A stretch of 64,000 nt of DNA from Paucilactobacillus hokkaidonensis JCM 18461 (GTDB lineage Bacteria; Bacillota; Bacilli; Lactobacillales; Lactobacillaceae): assembly GCF_000829395.1 (NCBI RefSeq), contig NZ_AP014680.1:1426001-1490000 (forward strand), in the 5' to 3' direction. Below are positions 1 through 7,257 of this stretch, piece after piece. The translations under genes were made by a program, and so were the position numbers. Each line of letters opens with the position of its first letter. Within the stretch, counting starts at the first letter, position 1. The notes beneath the pieces are model-generated. The model searched no databases, was not told the origin of the DNA, and saw only the letters and a program-made list of their open reading frames with translations.

Positions 1-217
1 TGCCCAGCAAATTAGTTTGCCCATATGCTGATTGCAATATCTCTCCCACAGCTTTCGGGATCACTGGCAGATCATCTGGCAAGGCTTTTTCGTATTCAGC
101 CATGAATAAATCTGCATCTTGGTGTCCAAGTCCAACATTATTGTCACTGCTCGCCTGTGCATCAGCCAGTGCGTCAACAGCATTTACCAACACGTCCCGC
201 TTCGTCTCATTGTTCAT
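1..217 (-). CDS. Phage early protein, partial (runs off left edge)
   Basis: The open frame begins at an ATG complementary to 215-217 and is still open at the window edge, so only about 72 N-terminal residues are visible (MNNETKRDVLVNAVDALADA...). A GGAGGATAAACT ribosome site precedes the start. It is acidic and helical-looking with no catalytic motif. The segment LPDDLPVIPKAVGEIL loosely resembles DUF1642 proteins found in early regions of lactic phages, but that is a weak guess. It is the most distal visible gene of the leftward early transcript. Confidence 0.6.
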   Translation of the reverse strand, partial: MNNETKRDVLVNAVDALADAQASSDNNVGLGHQDADLFMAEYEKALPDDLPVIPKAVGEILQSAYGQTNLLG

Positions 218-220
218 AGT

Positions 221-361
221 TTATCCTCCAATTCGTAGCTTAACCACTTCCACTGTGCCTTTATATTTATCGGCATAGTCTGTGGCTTTTTGTTTGTCTA
301 AAAAATTTAATTTGTGACCGTTAGTTTCAATTACTAGATAACTGTTAACTTCATGATCCAT
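221..361 (-). CDS. Small phage protein, 46 aa
   Basis: A 46-residue frame (MDHEVNSYLVIETNGHKLNF...) starts at the ATG complementary to 359-361 and ends in TAA at 221-223. An AAGGGGAA ribosome site sits four bases upstream. The upstream gene's stop lies only three bases away (365-367) and the downstream gene starts four bases after its stop. That tight packing and good ribosome site support a real gene. It has no recognisable domain. Its short beta-strand/helix pattern resembles other small phage early proteins of unknown role. Confidence 0.55.
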   Translation of the reverse strand: MDHEVNSYLVIETNGHKLNFLDKQKATDYADKYKGTVEVVKLRIGG

Positions 362-364
362 GCT

Positions 365-763
365 TCATTCCCCTTGTCGTTGCTCTGTGTCCAATCTGTC
401 TAGCAATACGACTAAATCATTGCTTAACTGTTCAGACTCACTAGCGCGGCTTATATCGCCCTCATATTTGATGAGTAAAGCAGACAGATACGTTTCACCA
501 TCTTCAATAAATTGCCACCCTTGTTCATGCTCTTGCTCAGCTATCCAGAATGCCTGCCATACGTCTTCAATCCGTTTTGTGTCATATTGCCTGATGAATT
601 TTTGAAGTGAATCACTAGGATGTTTGTTAAACGTTGCTTGCAGCTTCTTCTGAACGTAGGAATAATATTTTGCTCTTCCTAGCATTGCCTTGACCGCTAA
701 GCTCTCTTTGTAGTTAGCCGATTTCATTAATGTTTTATATTCGTTGTAGTCCATATATGCCAT
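365..763 (-). CDS. Hypothetical phage early protein
   Basis: This is a 132-residue, mostly helical soluble protein, rich in Glu, Lys and Tyr, with no signal peptide or membrane segment. It starts just after the helicase stop at 766 with an AGGTG ribosome site, so it is co-transcribed and probably co-translated with the helicase gene. I recognise no domain. Its position behind the replicative helicase in a leftward early operon suggests a replication or host-takeover accessory, but that is only context. The 16-residue C-terminal tail is charged. Confidence 0.65.
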   Translation of the reverse strand: MAYMDYNEYKTLMKSANYKESLAVKAMLGRAKYYSYVQKKLQATFNKHPSDSLQKFIRQYDTKRIEDVWQAFWIAEQEHEQGWQFIEDGETYLSALLIKYEGDISRASESEQLSNDLVVLLDRLDTEQRQGE

Positions 764-765
764 GT

Positions 766-2004
766 CTACACCTGCAATTCTTTAAATAGCATGTGTTGAC
801 CATTAAACATAAAGTTAATAGCGCCTAGTGAACCTTCACGGTTTTTCTGCACTATCAGTTGTTCAATATCACGATCATCATATGGTCGATGTAAGAACGC
901 AACCACATTACTGTCTTGTTCAACTGAACCAGACTCACGAATGTCACTAAGCTGTGGGGTTTTGTCTTGCCGATTCTCAATACCACGATTCAATTGTGTT
1001 AAAGCAATAATCGGTACATCAAACTCATTGGATGTAATCTTTAAATCACGTGTAATCTTTCCAATTTGTAAATAACGATCCTTAATGTCGGGTACTGATA
1101 TCAAACCAATGTAATCAATCATGGCAACATATTTGTGTGGCTTAGCCTTAGCAGCATTTCTTCGAATAGTATTTATAATTCCATCTATTCCCGGTATCTG
1201 GTCATAGATAAACAAATGCTTGTCTCTGAACCAATCAATGCCACTATTAACGAGCAAGGTTTGTACTGGATTCAATTCCTTTACTGGATTTCGCAGCGCT
1301 TGGCTACTGATACCAGTGTTACGTGACACAAATCGATTGAACATTTCACGTTTGTTCATTTCCAACGTGAAAAAATCTATTTGTACATCCGGGTCTAATT
1401 CAATCATTTTATAAGCTAAGTTGACCGCAAAGGCTGTCTTACCAACTGATGGCCTAGCGCCAATGGTTAACAACATAGACCCATACAAACCACCACCGAG
1501 TAACTTATCTAGTTTGCTGTAGCTTTGAATGCCACTAGGCTGTTCATGAACCAATCTATCTTTAAGGTCTTGAAACTGTTCCGTTAACTGTCCCGTATCA
1601 GCCTCATTACCCAACGATTTTATTTTTGATAAAGCTTCAAATAACTGTTCCTGCGTATCATCAAATGGATCCTTCTGGTAGTTAACAATTGCTTGGTCAA
1701 TATCACGTTGCATTGCTAATTTACGAAGCATCTGCACATCACTATGCAAGTTAGCATCAGTAATATATTGAGCCTGCAAATTACCCAACTGCCTAAACGT
1801 CAGATTCAAATTAGGATTAACCATTTTGGCCTTACCATAAATTGTCATTAAATCAGATTCAGTGCCATCAAGTTTCTGCAATGCTTCAAAAACAGAACGC
1901 AAGTCACTATCAACAAACCAGTCAGCATTGGCGGAAATGGTATTAATTAAGTTCTGGTGGTTCAGGAGTGTAATGATGATTGACTTTTCAATTTCGTTAT
2001 TCAA
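766..2004 (-). CDS. DnaB-type replicative helicase (phage)
   Basis: This 412-residue protein has the layout of the DnaB family: an N-terminal helical domain (about residues 1-110), a linker, then a RecA-like hexameric helicase core. The Walker A motif is visible as GARPSVGKTAFA near residue 190, and a Walker B-like strand YVAMIDYIGL lies near 295. IIALTQLNRGIENR and the SGSVEQDSN block match DnaB motifs H3/H4. It would unwind the fork during phage DNA replication. The start ATG overlaps the stop of the replisome organiser gene (ATGA, 2001-2004), so the two are translationally coupled and probably act together in place of a DnaC-type loader. Confidence 0.92.
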   Translation of the reverse strand: MNNEIEKSIIITLLNHQNLINTISANADWFVDSDLRSVFEALQKLDGTESDLMTIYGKAKMVNPNLNLTFRQLGNLQAQYITDANLHSDVQMLRKLAMQRDIDQAIVNYQKDPFDDTQEQLFEALSKIKSLGNEADTGQLTEQFQDLKDRLVHEQPSGIQSYSKLDKLLGGGLYGSMLLTIGARPSVGKTAFAVNLAYKMIELDPDVQIDFFTLEMNKREMFNRFVSRNTGISSQALRNPVKELNPVQTLLVNSGIDWFRDKHLFIYDQIPGIDGIINTIRRNAAKAKPHKYVAMIDYIGLISVPDIKDRYLQIGKITRDLKITSNEFDVPIIALTQLNRGIENRQDKTPQLSDIRESGSVEQDSNVVAFLHRPYDDRDIEQLIVQKNREGSLGAINFMFNGQHMLFKELQV

Positions 2005-2834
2005 ATTAATCCTCGCTCCCTTGCTTTTTCTTCTGCAATCTTGGCATCTGCTTCTTTGCGTTTACGTTCCATCTCTTCAATGTCCGTATCAGAATCATCA
2101 ACCTGTGACTTGTTGCTAGACTTCTTGTTAAATGCAATAGCTTCATTCAAGTAATCGTTAAAGTGACTTGGTGCAAATAGTGTGTTCAATCTCAAATAAT
2201 CACTCATTTTCACATCATCTTTCCATTTTTGAGACTTAAACTTAACTACTAATGCAAGTTCACTTTTTGTAAATCCCTCGTTCAATCTAGCTCTAATTAA
2301 TTTTCTATTTGACTCAACATCCTTAAAGCCTTTCCCCGTCTGTTCATTAAACCAATTGATAAACTCTTTGTAATTGATTTTTGATTCATCAGCTTTTCCC
2401 GCCAAAGGTTTTACTTCTTTAGTTCTTATATTCTTAGTAGGTGTTAGGTCTTTGTTGGGTCTTTGTTGGGTCTTTGTTGCTTTCTTTGTTGGGTTAGTCT
2501 CTTCACTCTGATATTTGCCCCAATTGGCAACGGTTATAAGACGTCCCGTCTTTGTTGACTCGTTTGTTAGAAAATTTAGTTTTTCAAAACGTTTTAGAGC
2601 AGACCTAACATTCTGAATTGATATATTTTTACCAGCATTTTCTTTAATTGATTCGATAGATGTGATGAATTGTCCAGGTTGGACTTCAAACTTTTGCCCT
2701 TGCCACTCCCACTGTTTTGCCTGATAGTTAACCATGCATAATATAGTGATTAGAATTGTTTTCTGCTCAGGGGTAGACGTTAACCAAACTGGATCATAGA
2801 GCAACGTCCTATATAGTTTTAACCACCCTTCCAT
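2001..2834 (-). CDS. Phage replisome organiser (DnaD-like, Phg_2220_C type)
   Basis: A 277-residue replication initiation protein. The N-terminal about 100 residues (MEGWLKLYRTLLYDPVWL...) form the winged-helix region typical of phage replisome organisers and DnaD-like proteins. A low-complexity Lys/Thr/Gln/Pro linker (about 110-140) follows. The C-terminal half (INYKEFINWFNEQTGKGF ... LFAPSHFNDYLNEA) matches the conserved phage C-terminal domain known as Phg_2220_C. Such proteins bind the origin and recruit the helicase. The linker is encoded by tandem TTTGTTGGGTC-type repeats that may be the phage origin itself. It is coupled to the DnaB-type gene downstream. Confidence 0.85.
   Translation of the reverse strand: MEGWLKLYRTLLYDPVWLTSTPEQKTILITILCMVNYQAKQWEWQGQKFEVQPGQFITSIESIKENAGKNISIQNVRSALKRFEKLNFLTNESTKTGRLITVANWGKYQSEETNPTKKATKTQQRPNKDLTPTKNIRTKEVKPLAGKADESKINYKEFINWFNEQTGKGFKDVESNRKLIRARLNEGFTKSELALVVKFKSQKWKDDVKMSDYLRLNTLFAPSHFNDYLNEAIAFNKKSSNKSQVDDSDTDIEEMERKRKEADAKIAEEKARERGLI
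2447..2570. repeat. Iteron-like TTTGTTGGGTC repeats, candidate phage origin
   Basis: Inside the replisome organiser gene are tandem 11-12 bp units: TTTGTTGGGTC at 2451-2461 and 2462-2472, a degenerate TTTGTTGCTTTC at 2473-2484 and TTTGTTGGGTT at 2485-2495. Two further TTTGTT cores lie at 2551 and 2563. Lactic phages of the TP901-1/Tuc2009 type place their origin as direct repeats within the organiser gene, so this is a natural origin candidate. The repeats could instead only reflect a low-complexity protein linker. Confidence 0.5.
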
Positions 2835-2930
2835 CTAATCACCCCGAATCGATTTATTTTTCTTAAGTTCTCTTTCTATGGCATCCAAAGTTTCATCCAA
2901 AATCTCTTGCGGTTTTGCTTCTAATTTCAT
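2835..2930 (-). CDS. Small phage protein, 31 aa
   Basis: This short frame encodes MKLEAKPQEILDETLDAIER plus eleven more residues (31 in all). A GAGGTGATAGTCA ribosome site precedes its ATG at 2928-2930, and its TAG stop abuts the ATG of the replisome organiser (TAGATG). The peptide is a single charged amphipathic helix. The junction with its neighbours and the good ribosome site support translation. It could couple or tune expression of the replication gene. No family is recognised. Confidence 0.55.
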   Translation of the reverse strand: MKLEAKPQEILDETLDAIERELKKNKSIRGD

Positions 2931-2946
2931 TGACTATCACCTCAAT

Positions 2947-3546
2947 CTAGAACGGCAAATCATCATCTGAGATATCGATTGGTTGACCGTTATTAGCAAA
3001 TGGATCAGCAGCACCGCTTGCTTGATTCATTCCAGCTTGTGCATTGCTTGCAGCTTTATCGATTTCGTCTGTTTTAAATTTATGTGCTACGTTTGGGAAA
3101 TCAGTGGTACTGTAATTCCACGGAGCTACTCGATTAACTTTTGATGTCTTGCCTTGGTAAGTGTTATCTTCATTTTTTACAAAAACTTTAACTGGTTTAT
3201 GCGACATAAATTTGATAAATTCATCCGGATAATCTACCGCCTTTTTATCTGGCCAGCCAGCAGCTTTCAAAATGCTATCCATGCCGTCTAAATCGTATTC
3301 TTTAGTTGTTTTACGTTTCCAGTTATCATTAAATACATGGCGATTATGATACTGTGCGTTGGTATCTTTCAGTTCTGGTACTCCATCTAAATCATTACGT
3401 ACAATCAGGTCAATTTGTAACGACTCTGCACCACTTTTTGTAGCTGTTTCTTGTACTTTGTTAACTACCATCTCATAGGTTCCTTCTGGAAGTGGTCCGT
3501 AACTATGATCCTGAATATTTGAATAATTAGGTGTGTGTTTAGTCAT
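2947..3546 (-). CDS. DUF669 family protein with SSB-like C-terminal tail
   Basis: A 199-residue phage protein matching DUF669: MTKHTPNYSNIQDHSYGPLPEGTYE... then GVPELKDTNAQYHNRHVF and the LKAAGWPDKKAVDYPDEFIK block. The last residues (about 170-199) are a disordered Ala/Asn/Gly stretch ending in DISDDDLPF. That is the acidic tip (DDDLPF/DDDIPF) that bacterial single-stranded DNA binding proteins use to dock partner enzymes. I infer that it acts as the phage SSB. It lies directly downstream of a Sak4-like ATPase, and Sak4 annealases are known to work with an SSB. Start chosen: ATG 3546 with an AGGTAA ribosome site. Confidence 0.8.
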   Translation of the reverse strand: MTKHTPNYSNIQDHSYGPLPEGTYEMVVNKVQETATKSGAESLQIDLIVRNDLDGVPELKDTNAQYHNRHVFNDNWKRKTTKEYDLDGMDSILKAAGWPDKKAVDYPDEFIKFMSHKPVKVFVKNEDNTYQGKTSKVNRVAPWNYSTTDFPNVAHKFKTDEIDKAASNAQAGMNQASGAADPFANNGQPIDISDDDLPF

Positions 3547-3548
3547 TA

Positions 3549-4265
3549 TTATTTACCTGCCTTTTCTTCTTTTTTTGTTGTTTTCTTTTGTTCTGATCCA
3601 AAGCTGTACAATTCTTCAATTGGTGCTGACGTTCTGTCATCTAATCGATTCTTGGCAAAGATTCCGTCATTGCCTTGTAGAATCACACCACGGCCACCAG
3701 TCTTAGGATTGATAACTACTCGACCGACCACATCAGCCATACCTAACAAACCATCACGTACACTCTTTCTAATTTGTGGCGCGTACTGGCTGAATGTTTG
3801 GCCAGTCTCGGTAGTTACGTCATTCTGTGTTTCCCATGCCGTTGTGAGGATATTGATGTTGTCTAACGAGTAAGCAACAATCATGATGCGAGCAAAGTAG
3901 TTCGTCCATTGACTATAGTCTTGTAGCTCATTACTAATACCGTTATGTGAAGCACGTCCCTTTTCAACAAACCAATCTTTTTCAAGCGACGAAATATTGT
4001 CGATTACCAAATTGTTATAAGCTTTTGTAATTTCTGGCGCTTTTTTTAAAAACTCGATTAGTTCTTCCTCTGGTTTCGAACGGTCAAATTGGATAACATC
4101 AACGTCTAATCCTTCAAGCACCTTAGACGAATTGTCCAAGTCCAATACCAGCGTCTTACCTTTGAGATACTTAATTGATGATGTTTTACCAACACCCGGC
4201 TTGGAGTAAATAATCACTCGCCAATTTTTGTTTCGTTTAATGTTTTTTGCATTTACAATTTCCAA
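3549..4265 (-). CDS. Sak4-like phage AAA/RecA-fold ATPase (recombination)
   Basis: A 238-residue P-loop protein of the phage nucleotide-binding (AAA_24) family. The Walker A motif is YSKPGVGKTSSIKYL near residue 20. A short strand TLVLDLDNSSKVLEG follows, and the Walker B strand is NLVIDNIS near 95. Proteins of this shape in lactic phages include Sak4-type single-strand annealing recombinases distantly related to RecA/Rad51. It starts at TTG (4263-4265) behind a strong GGAGGG site, two bases after the DUF1351 stop. The Lys/Glu-rich C-terminus is typical. Recombination is inferred from family and neighbours. Confidence 0.8.
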   Translation of the reverse strand: MEIVNAKNIKRNKNWRVIIYSKPGVGKTSSIKYLKGKTLVLDLDNSSKVLEGLDVDVIQFDRSKPEEELIEFLKKAPEITKAYNNLVIDNISSLEKDWFVEKGRASHNGISNELQDYSQWTNYFARIMIVAYSLDNINILTTAWETQNDVTTETGQTFSQYAPQIRKSVRDGLLGMADVVGRVVINPKTGGRGVILQGNDGIFAKNRLDDRTSAPIEELYSFGSEQKKTTKKEEKAGK

Positions 4266-4268
4266 TAT

Positions 4269-4907
4269 TTATCCCTCCTTGTTCTGCATGTAATGGATCT
4301 CATTTTCATCTAAACAACTAACCACCGTTTCTAGCTCATCATCTGTTACATAAAGGCTGACGCTGTATTTATAAACAATCTCACCATCATCATTAATGAA
4401 CTGTCCTGACTGCTTGTTTATGCCATCTGGCAACTTGCCAACACTAAACCGATTCATAAGTGTTAGCTGTTCTCCAATCTCACGTTTAAGTTCAATATCA
4501 CTAATTGATTTGGTTAACCATTTAGATTTAACTTCGACTTTGTCTGGATCAATTTGGTAACTAAATGCCATACTGGCAATCAAATCTTTCATTCTAGTTT
4601 CCCTACGCATTTTTTCACCCATTTCAATGGTTTTAATTTGCGCATCAATTGGTTCCTTAACTTCATGGATCATTGATTTAAGATCATTTGCCTGCCGTTC
4701 CATACCTTTATAGGCATCAACATAAGGCCTCTTTAACTCTTTCTTTCGGTCGTCAACATTTTTAACAAGTTTATTTAAGCCCGCTCTTACTTTTTTAGCC
4801 TGCTTAGTATCCGTAACGATTAAATCACGGTATTTATTTAGCTCACTGTCCAAACTCTTCTTAGTCGCTTCAAATTCATTGAATACTACTGGTTTAATCT
4901 CTGCCAT
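4269..4907 (-). CDS. DUF1351 domain protein (phage recombination neighbourhood)
   Basis: A 212-residue protein recognisable as DUF1351: an N-terminal helical coiled region (about 10-95, with VDDRKKELKRPYVDAYKGME), a basic central part (MRRETRMKDLIASMAFSYQ), and a C-terminal part ending near DENEIHYMQNKEG. DUF1351 proteins nearly always sit beside ERF, Sak or RecT-like genes in Firmicute phages, as here beside the Sak4-like gene. Their biochemical role is not established. The start overlaps the preceding gene by 14 bases and has a GGAGGGG ribosome site. Confidence 0.82.
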   Translation of the reverse strand: MAEIKPVVFNEFEATKKSLDSELNKYRDLIVTDTKQAKKVRAGLNKLVKNVDDRKKELKRPYVDAYKGMERQANDLKSMIHEVKEPIDAQIKTIEMGEKMRRETRMKDLIASMAFSYQIDPDKVEVKSKWLTKSISDIELKREIGEQLTLMNRFSVGKLPDGINKQSGQFINDDGEIVYKYSVSLYVTDDELETVVSCLDENEIHYMQNKEG

Positions 4908-5127
4908 TTTCTGCCCCTCCGATATTTGGATCGTTAACGATTGTGATATCCAACGCTTCTAAGAAATCTGCTTTACTGTTCTTGCTAAGCCAGACAAGGA
5001 TAGCAATGTCTAAATCTACGCGATCATTCAGTGCTATCACAGTGCCATCACTAAACTCACCGATAAGATCGTCCGTATATAGTTCGTCACCATGATAGTC
5101 AATGCCCCATTTTTTTGTTTCACTCAT
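4894..5127 (-). CDS. Hypothetical phage early protein, 77 aa
   Basis: A small acidic protein (MSETKKWGIDYHGDELYTDD...). It is predicted soluble, with no cysteine cluster or membrane segment. It overlaps the DUF1351 gene by 14 bases, which suggests translational coupling, and it heads the recombination-replication block. The ribosome site is weak (GGATGCAGAGCAA). No domain is recognised. Genes of this size and position are common in lactic phages. Confidence 0.6.
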   Translation of the reverse strand: MSETKKWGIDYHGDELYTDDLIGEFSDGTVIALNDRVDLDIAILVWLSKNSKADFLEALDITIVNDPNIGGAENGRD

Positions 5128-5183
5128 TTGCTCTGCATCCCCAATCGTGCTAATATTCGTTTGTAAATATTTTTGACACCTAG

Positions 5184-5216
5184 CCGATTTGAGTTGCCGC
5201 TCAAGTCGGTTTTTTT
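5184..5216 (+). terminator. Rho-independent terminator before a lone plus-strand gene
   Basis: CCGATTTGAG (5184-5193) pairs with CTCAAGTCGG (5200-5209) around a TTGCCG loop with one G-U pair, followed by seven T residues on the plus strand. There is no plus-strand gene just upstream to end. The hairpin therefore probably insulates the promoter and gene at 5278-5809 from antisense readthrough. Confidence 0.6.
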
Positions 5217-5277
5217 GTAGATTAAATTTATTTCCATTAGATATTTATTTTTGGTTATCGTTTTTAATCACTCCTTA

Positions 5278-5286
5278 TGGGATAAT
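5278..5286 (+). promoter_or_regulatory. Extended -10 promoter for gene 5312-5809
   Basis: TGG followed by GATAAT forms an extended -10 element (TGn plus a 5/6 match to TATAAT). It lies about 25 bases ahead of the ATG at 5312 and behind a terminator. I see no good -35 element, which is usual for extended -10 promoters. Confidence 0.45.
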
Positions 5287-5311
5287 TATTTTTGAAAGTG
5301 TGGTGAATAAG

Positions 5312-5809
5312 ATGAATCTAAGAAAAGCACAACTTATGGGTTATTTAGTTTACAGAATTAATAGAATGGGTAGTCAAGATACAAAAGATTTCAAATTGAT
5401 TTTCGAGTTAAATAATCAGCAAATTGATTTTGACTTTTTCAAATTCTCATCAAAGCGTATTGCAAAGTTCGAATTATCCTATGGAGAAATTGATGAATCA
5501 TTACTGGAATTCGACCAAGGAAAATCTTTTGCAATGAGTAAATTGCCTCGGAATACATTTAGTACGCTTCTAAAAACGGGTGAATTTTTACAGCCGTCAT
5601 CTGTCATTTCAGCGTTGCAATCACATCCAGAGGTGTTATTCAACGAATTGATGGATTTTGTAAATTCATTTGAGTTTGACGATACTAAAGCTTTTGGAAA
5701 TTTGATTTATAATGTTTCTGGTTACAGAACAAATGAAGAGGCTCTCCCGTTTATTGCCATATATGATTCTGATGATTTAAAACCAATTAGTTTAGTTTTA
5801 AAAAGTTAG
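5312..5809 (+). CDS. Uncharacterised lone plus-strand prophage gene (moron candidate)
   Basis: A 165-residue protein (MNLRKAQLMGYLVYRINRMG...) oriented against every surrounding lytic gene. Start: ATG 5312 with GGTGA five bases upstream. An in-frame GTG at 5303 is an alternative, and the longer frame back to 5189 overlaps the terminator. It has a private extended -10 promoter and an upstream terminator, the hallmarks of a moron expressed in the lysogen. The protein is mixed alpha/beta and soluble, with alternating hydrophobic strands (KLIFELNNQQIDFDFFKF). I recognise no domain. A role in lysogen fitness or phage exclusion is plausible but unsupported. Its 3' end overlaps the convergent gene by 23 bases. 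Confidence 0.7.
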   Translation: MNLRKAQLMGYLVYRINRMGSQDTKDFKLIFELNNQQIDFDFFKFSSKRIAKFELSYGEIDESLLEFDQGKSFAMSKLPRNTFSTLLKTGEFLQPSSVISALQSHPEVLFNELMDFVNSFEFDDTKAFGNLIYNVSGYRTNEEALPFIAIYDSDDLKPISLVLKS

Positions 5810-6020
5810 ACTCGTATCGAATTAAGTTATATGCATATTGGAGACTTGCATACGCGCTGTCGTATGTCATGTCTTCTTTTTTTAATAGTTCAACTATTTT
5901 CTTTCCAACAGGCGAAACCCCTTCATTAAAAATCTGTTCTACATTGTTTTGTCTTTCAAAATTTTTCAAATATTTCATTCGTTCTAACTCAACATCAGCA
6001 TTACTTTTAACTTCGTCCAT
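5787..6020 (-). CDS. Hypothetical phage early protein, 77 aa
   Basis: A 77-residue charged helical protein (MDEVKSNADVELERMKYLKN...) with a strong AAGGAGGAATAATT ribosome site. It ends in a tyrosine-rich helix (DSAYASLQYAYNLIRYE) reminiscent of small proteins found in phage early regions. It converges with and overlaps the lone plus-strand gene by 23 bases. No function is recognised. Confidence 0.65.
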   Translation of the reverse strand: MDEVKSNADVELERMKYLKNFERQNNVEQIFNEGVSPVGKKIVELLKKEDMTYDSAYASLQYAYNLIRYESNFLKLN

Positions 6021-6032
6021 AATTATTCCTCC

Positions 6033-6128
6033 TTAGTCAAATTCAACATGCGATATTCCATATCCAACAGCAATCCATACACCTGTTGCTATAATTTTCT
6101 GTAAATATATTCCGATTAACACGTACAT
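6033..6128 (-). CDS. Small hydrophobic protein, 31 aa
   Basis: The frame encodes MYVLIGIYLQKIIATGVWIA and eleven more residues before TAA at 6033-6035. A GGGGGAATTAATT ribosome site precedes the ATG (6126-6128). Nearly the whole peptide could be one membrane-spanning helix. Its position between two phage genes with short spacers supports it as a real small ORF. Short membrane peptides like this occur in phage early regions, but none is recognised here. Confidence 0.5.
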   Translation of the reverse strand: MYVLIGIYLQKIIATGVWIAVGYGISHVEFD

Positions 6129-6144
6129 AATTAATTCCCCCTAT

Positions 6145-6161
6145 ATTGCCTTAGCTCGGTC
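6145..6161. repeat. 17 bp direct repeat, copy 1
   Basis: ATTGCCTTAGCTCGGTC here is repeated exactly at 10257-10273, just before the integrase gene. This copy sits six bases beyond the stop of the HTH gene 6168-6455. Its role is unknown. Confidence 0.6.
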
Positions 6162-6167
6162 ATTTGT

Positions 6168-6455
6168 TTAATTTCGCAGTTGATTGTTCTTAACCCATTC
6201 ATCAACTGCTTTAAGGGAGTAGCTGTAATTTTCTTTGTCGCCTAACTGCATTCGTGGAAACCCTGCTGTGTTCACAATTGCTGCCATAGTCTCAGCACGA
6301 CAGTGAAATACATTTTTTTGTAAATAAGTTTGATTAACAATTTCATCATGGTCACGTTGTTTGTCGATTAGGGGTTTCATACTGTCCAATAGTTGCTGAG
6401 TAAATGTTTCTAAAAATGATTTGCTTGCTTGATCATTGAACTCAATGTTGAACAT
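6168..6455 (-). CDS. Putative HTH/excisionase-like phage DNA-binding protein
   Basis: A 95-residue protein. The N-terminal half is helical (FNDQASKSFLETFTQQLLDS). The C-terminal half reads YLQKNVFHCRAETMAAIVNT ... GFPRMQLGDKENYSYSLKAVDEWVKNN. That layout, a helix-turn-helix followed by a short wing and a terminal helix ending in a Trp-containing motif, is typical of winged-helix phage proteins of the DUF771 or excisionase type. The ribosome site AAGGTGATTTAA is good. It could be the excisionase partner of the integrase or an early regulator; sequence alone does not separate these. Confidence 0.55.
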   Translation of the reverse strand: MFNIEFNDQASKSFLETFTQQLLDSMKPLIDKQRDHDEIVNQTYLQKNVFHCRAETMAAIVNTAGFPRMQLGDKENYSYSLKAVDEWVKNNQLRN

Positions 6456-6492
6456 TTAAATCACCTTCTTTATTTCTGCCCATATGTCTCAC

Positions 6493-7206
6493 CTAGTTTG
6501 CCTGTAAAAATCTGTTGATAAAGTAGCTTTGCCCTTTGCCAGTAACTTTTGGTGTCTTAGTAGTAACTGTTACTCCATCACCATTGATGTGTGTTGATTC
6601 TTTAATTTCAAATAACCCTAATTCCATCGAACGTTGTGTCGGTGAATTATAATCAGCGCCCTTGCGACTAATTAAGTAATGCTGTTCTCGTAACCAGTTG
6701 AATAATCTACGTGCACCTGTTTCAATTCCGTTCTGTTTTAAAATCTTGGCTAGATCGCCAACTAAAATTGATGTGTGACTAGTTGCTACTGCATCAGCGA
6801 ATAATGCTTTAGGCTTCAATACTTCAATTTTTTCAGCCTGATCAGCTGCAAGTCTTAATGCCTCAGCCATATTTGTTGGCACTTGATAACCACCTGTTTG
6901 TTCAATCTGCTGTTCCATTTGATTGAATGCGTCGATGTACTTGAGCTTAAAAACCAATGCTTGTTTGCCAGTAAAACCCATAGCCAATAACGTAAAACCG
7001 TCACGGTTCATGAATATTTGTCGATATTGCCTGCCGCGACTATTTGTGTATAACGATTCTGAAAACATATTTTTCACTGTCGAATTTTCGACCGTGAGAT
7101 TATCAATAGCCTCAAGAATATGCTGGTGGTTCTTCCCAAATGTTTCTGAAACTTGCAGGCTGCTTGTTACTGCCTGCTGTTCTTTCATAATTACTAAATC
7201 GTTCAT
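6493..7206 (-). CDS. Phage antirepressor (Rha N-domain + KilA-C/ANT C-domain)
   Basis: A 237-residue two-domain regulator. Residues about 5-105 match the Rha (pRha) domain: VTSSLQVSETFGKNHQHILE, then the SRGRQYRQIFMNRDGFTLLA block and GFTGKQALVFKLKYIDAFNQ. Residues about 125-237 match the ANT/KilAC domain (KALFADAVATSHTSILVGDL, RRLFNWLREQHYLISRKGAD). Such proteins counter the CI-type repressor or modulate early transcription. It has a GAAAGGAG ribosome site and lies in the leftward transcript from the promoter near 7799-7827, close behind the Cro-like gene, the usual place for antirepressors in lactic phages. Confidence 0.9.
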   Translation of the reverse strand: MNDLVIMKEQQAVTSSLQVSETFGKNHQHILEAIDNLTVENSTVKNMFSESLYTNSRGRQYRQIFMNRDGFTLLAMGFTGKQALVFKLKYIDAFNQMEQQIEQTGGYQVPTNMAEALRLAADQAEKIEVLKPKALFADAVATSHTSILVGDLAKILKQNGIETGARRLFNWLREQHYLISRKGADYNSPTQRSMELGLFEIKESTHINGDGVTVTTKTPKVTGKGQSYFINRFLQAN

Positions 7207-7257
7207 TGTGGTGCTCCTTTCTATTTGAGATAATTAGTTACTCCAAAATATTGGTGG

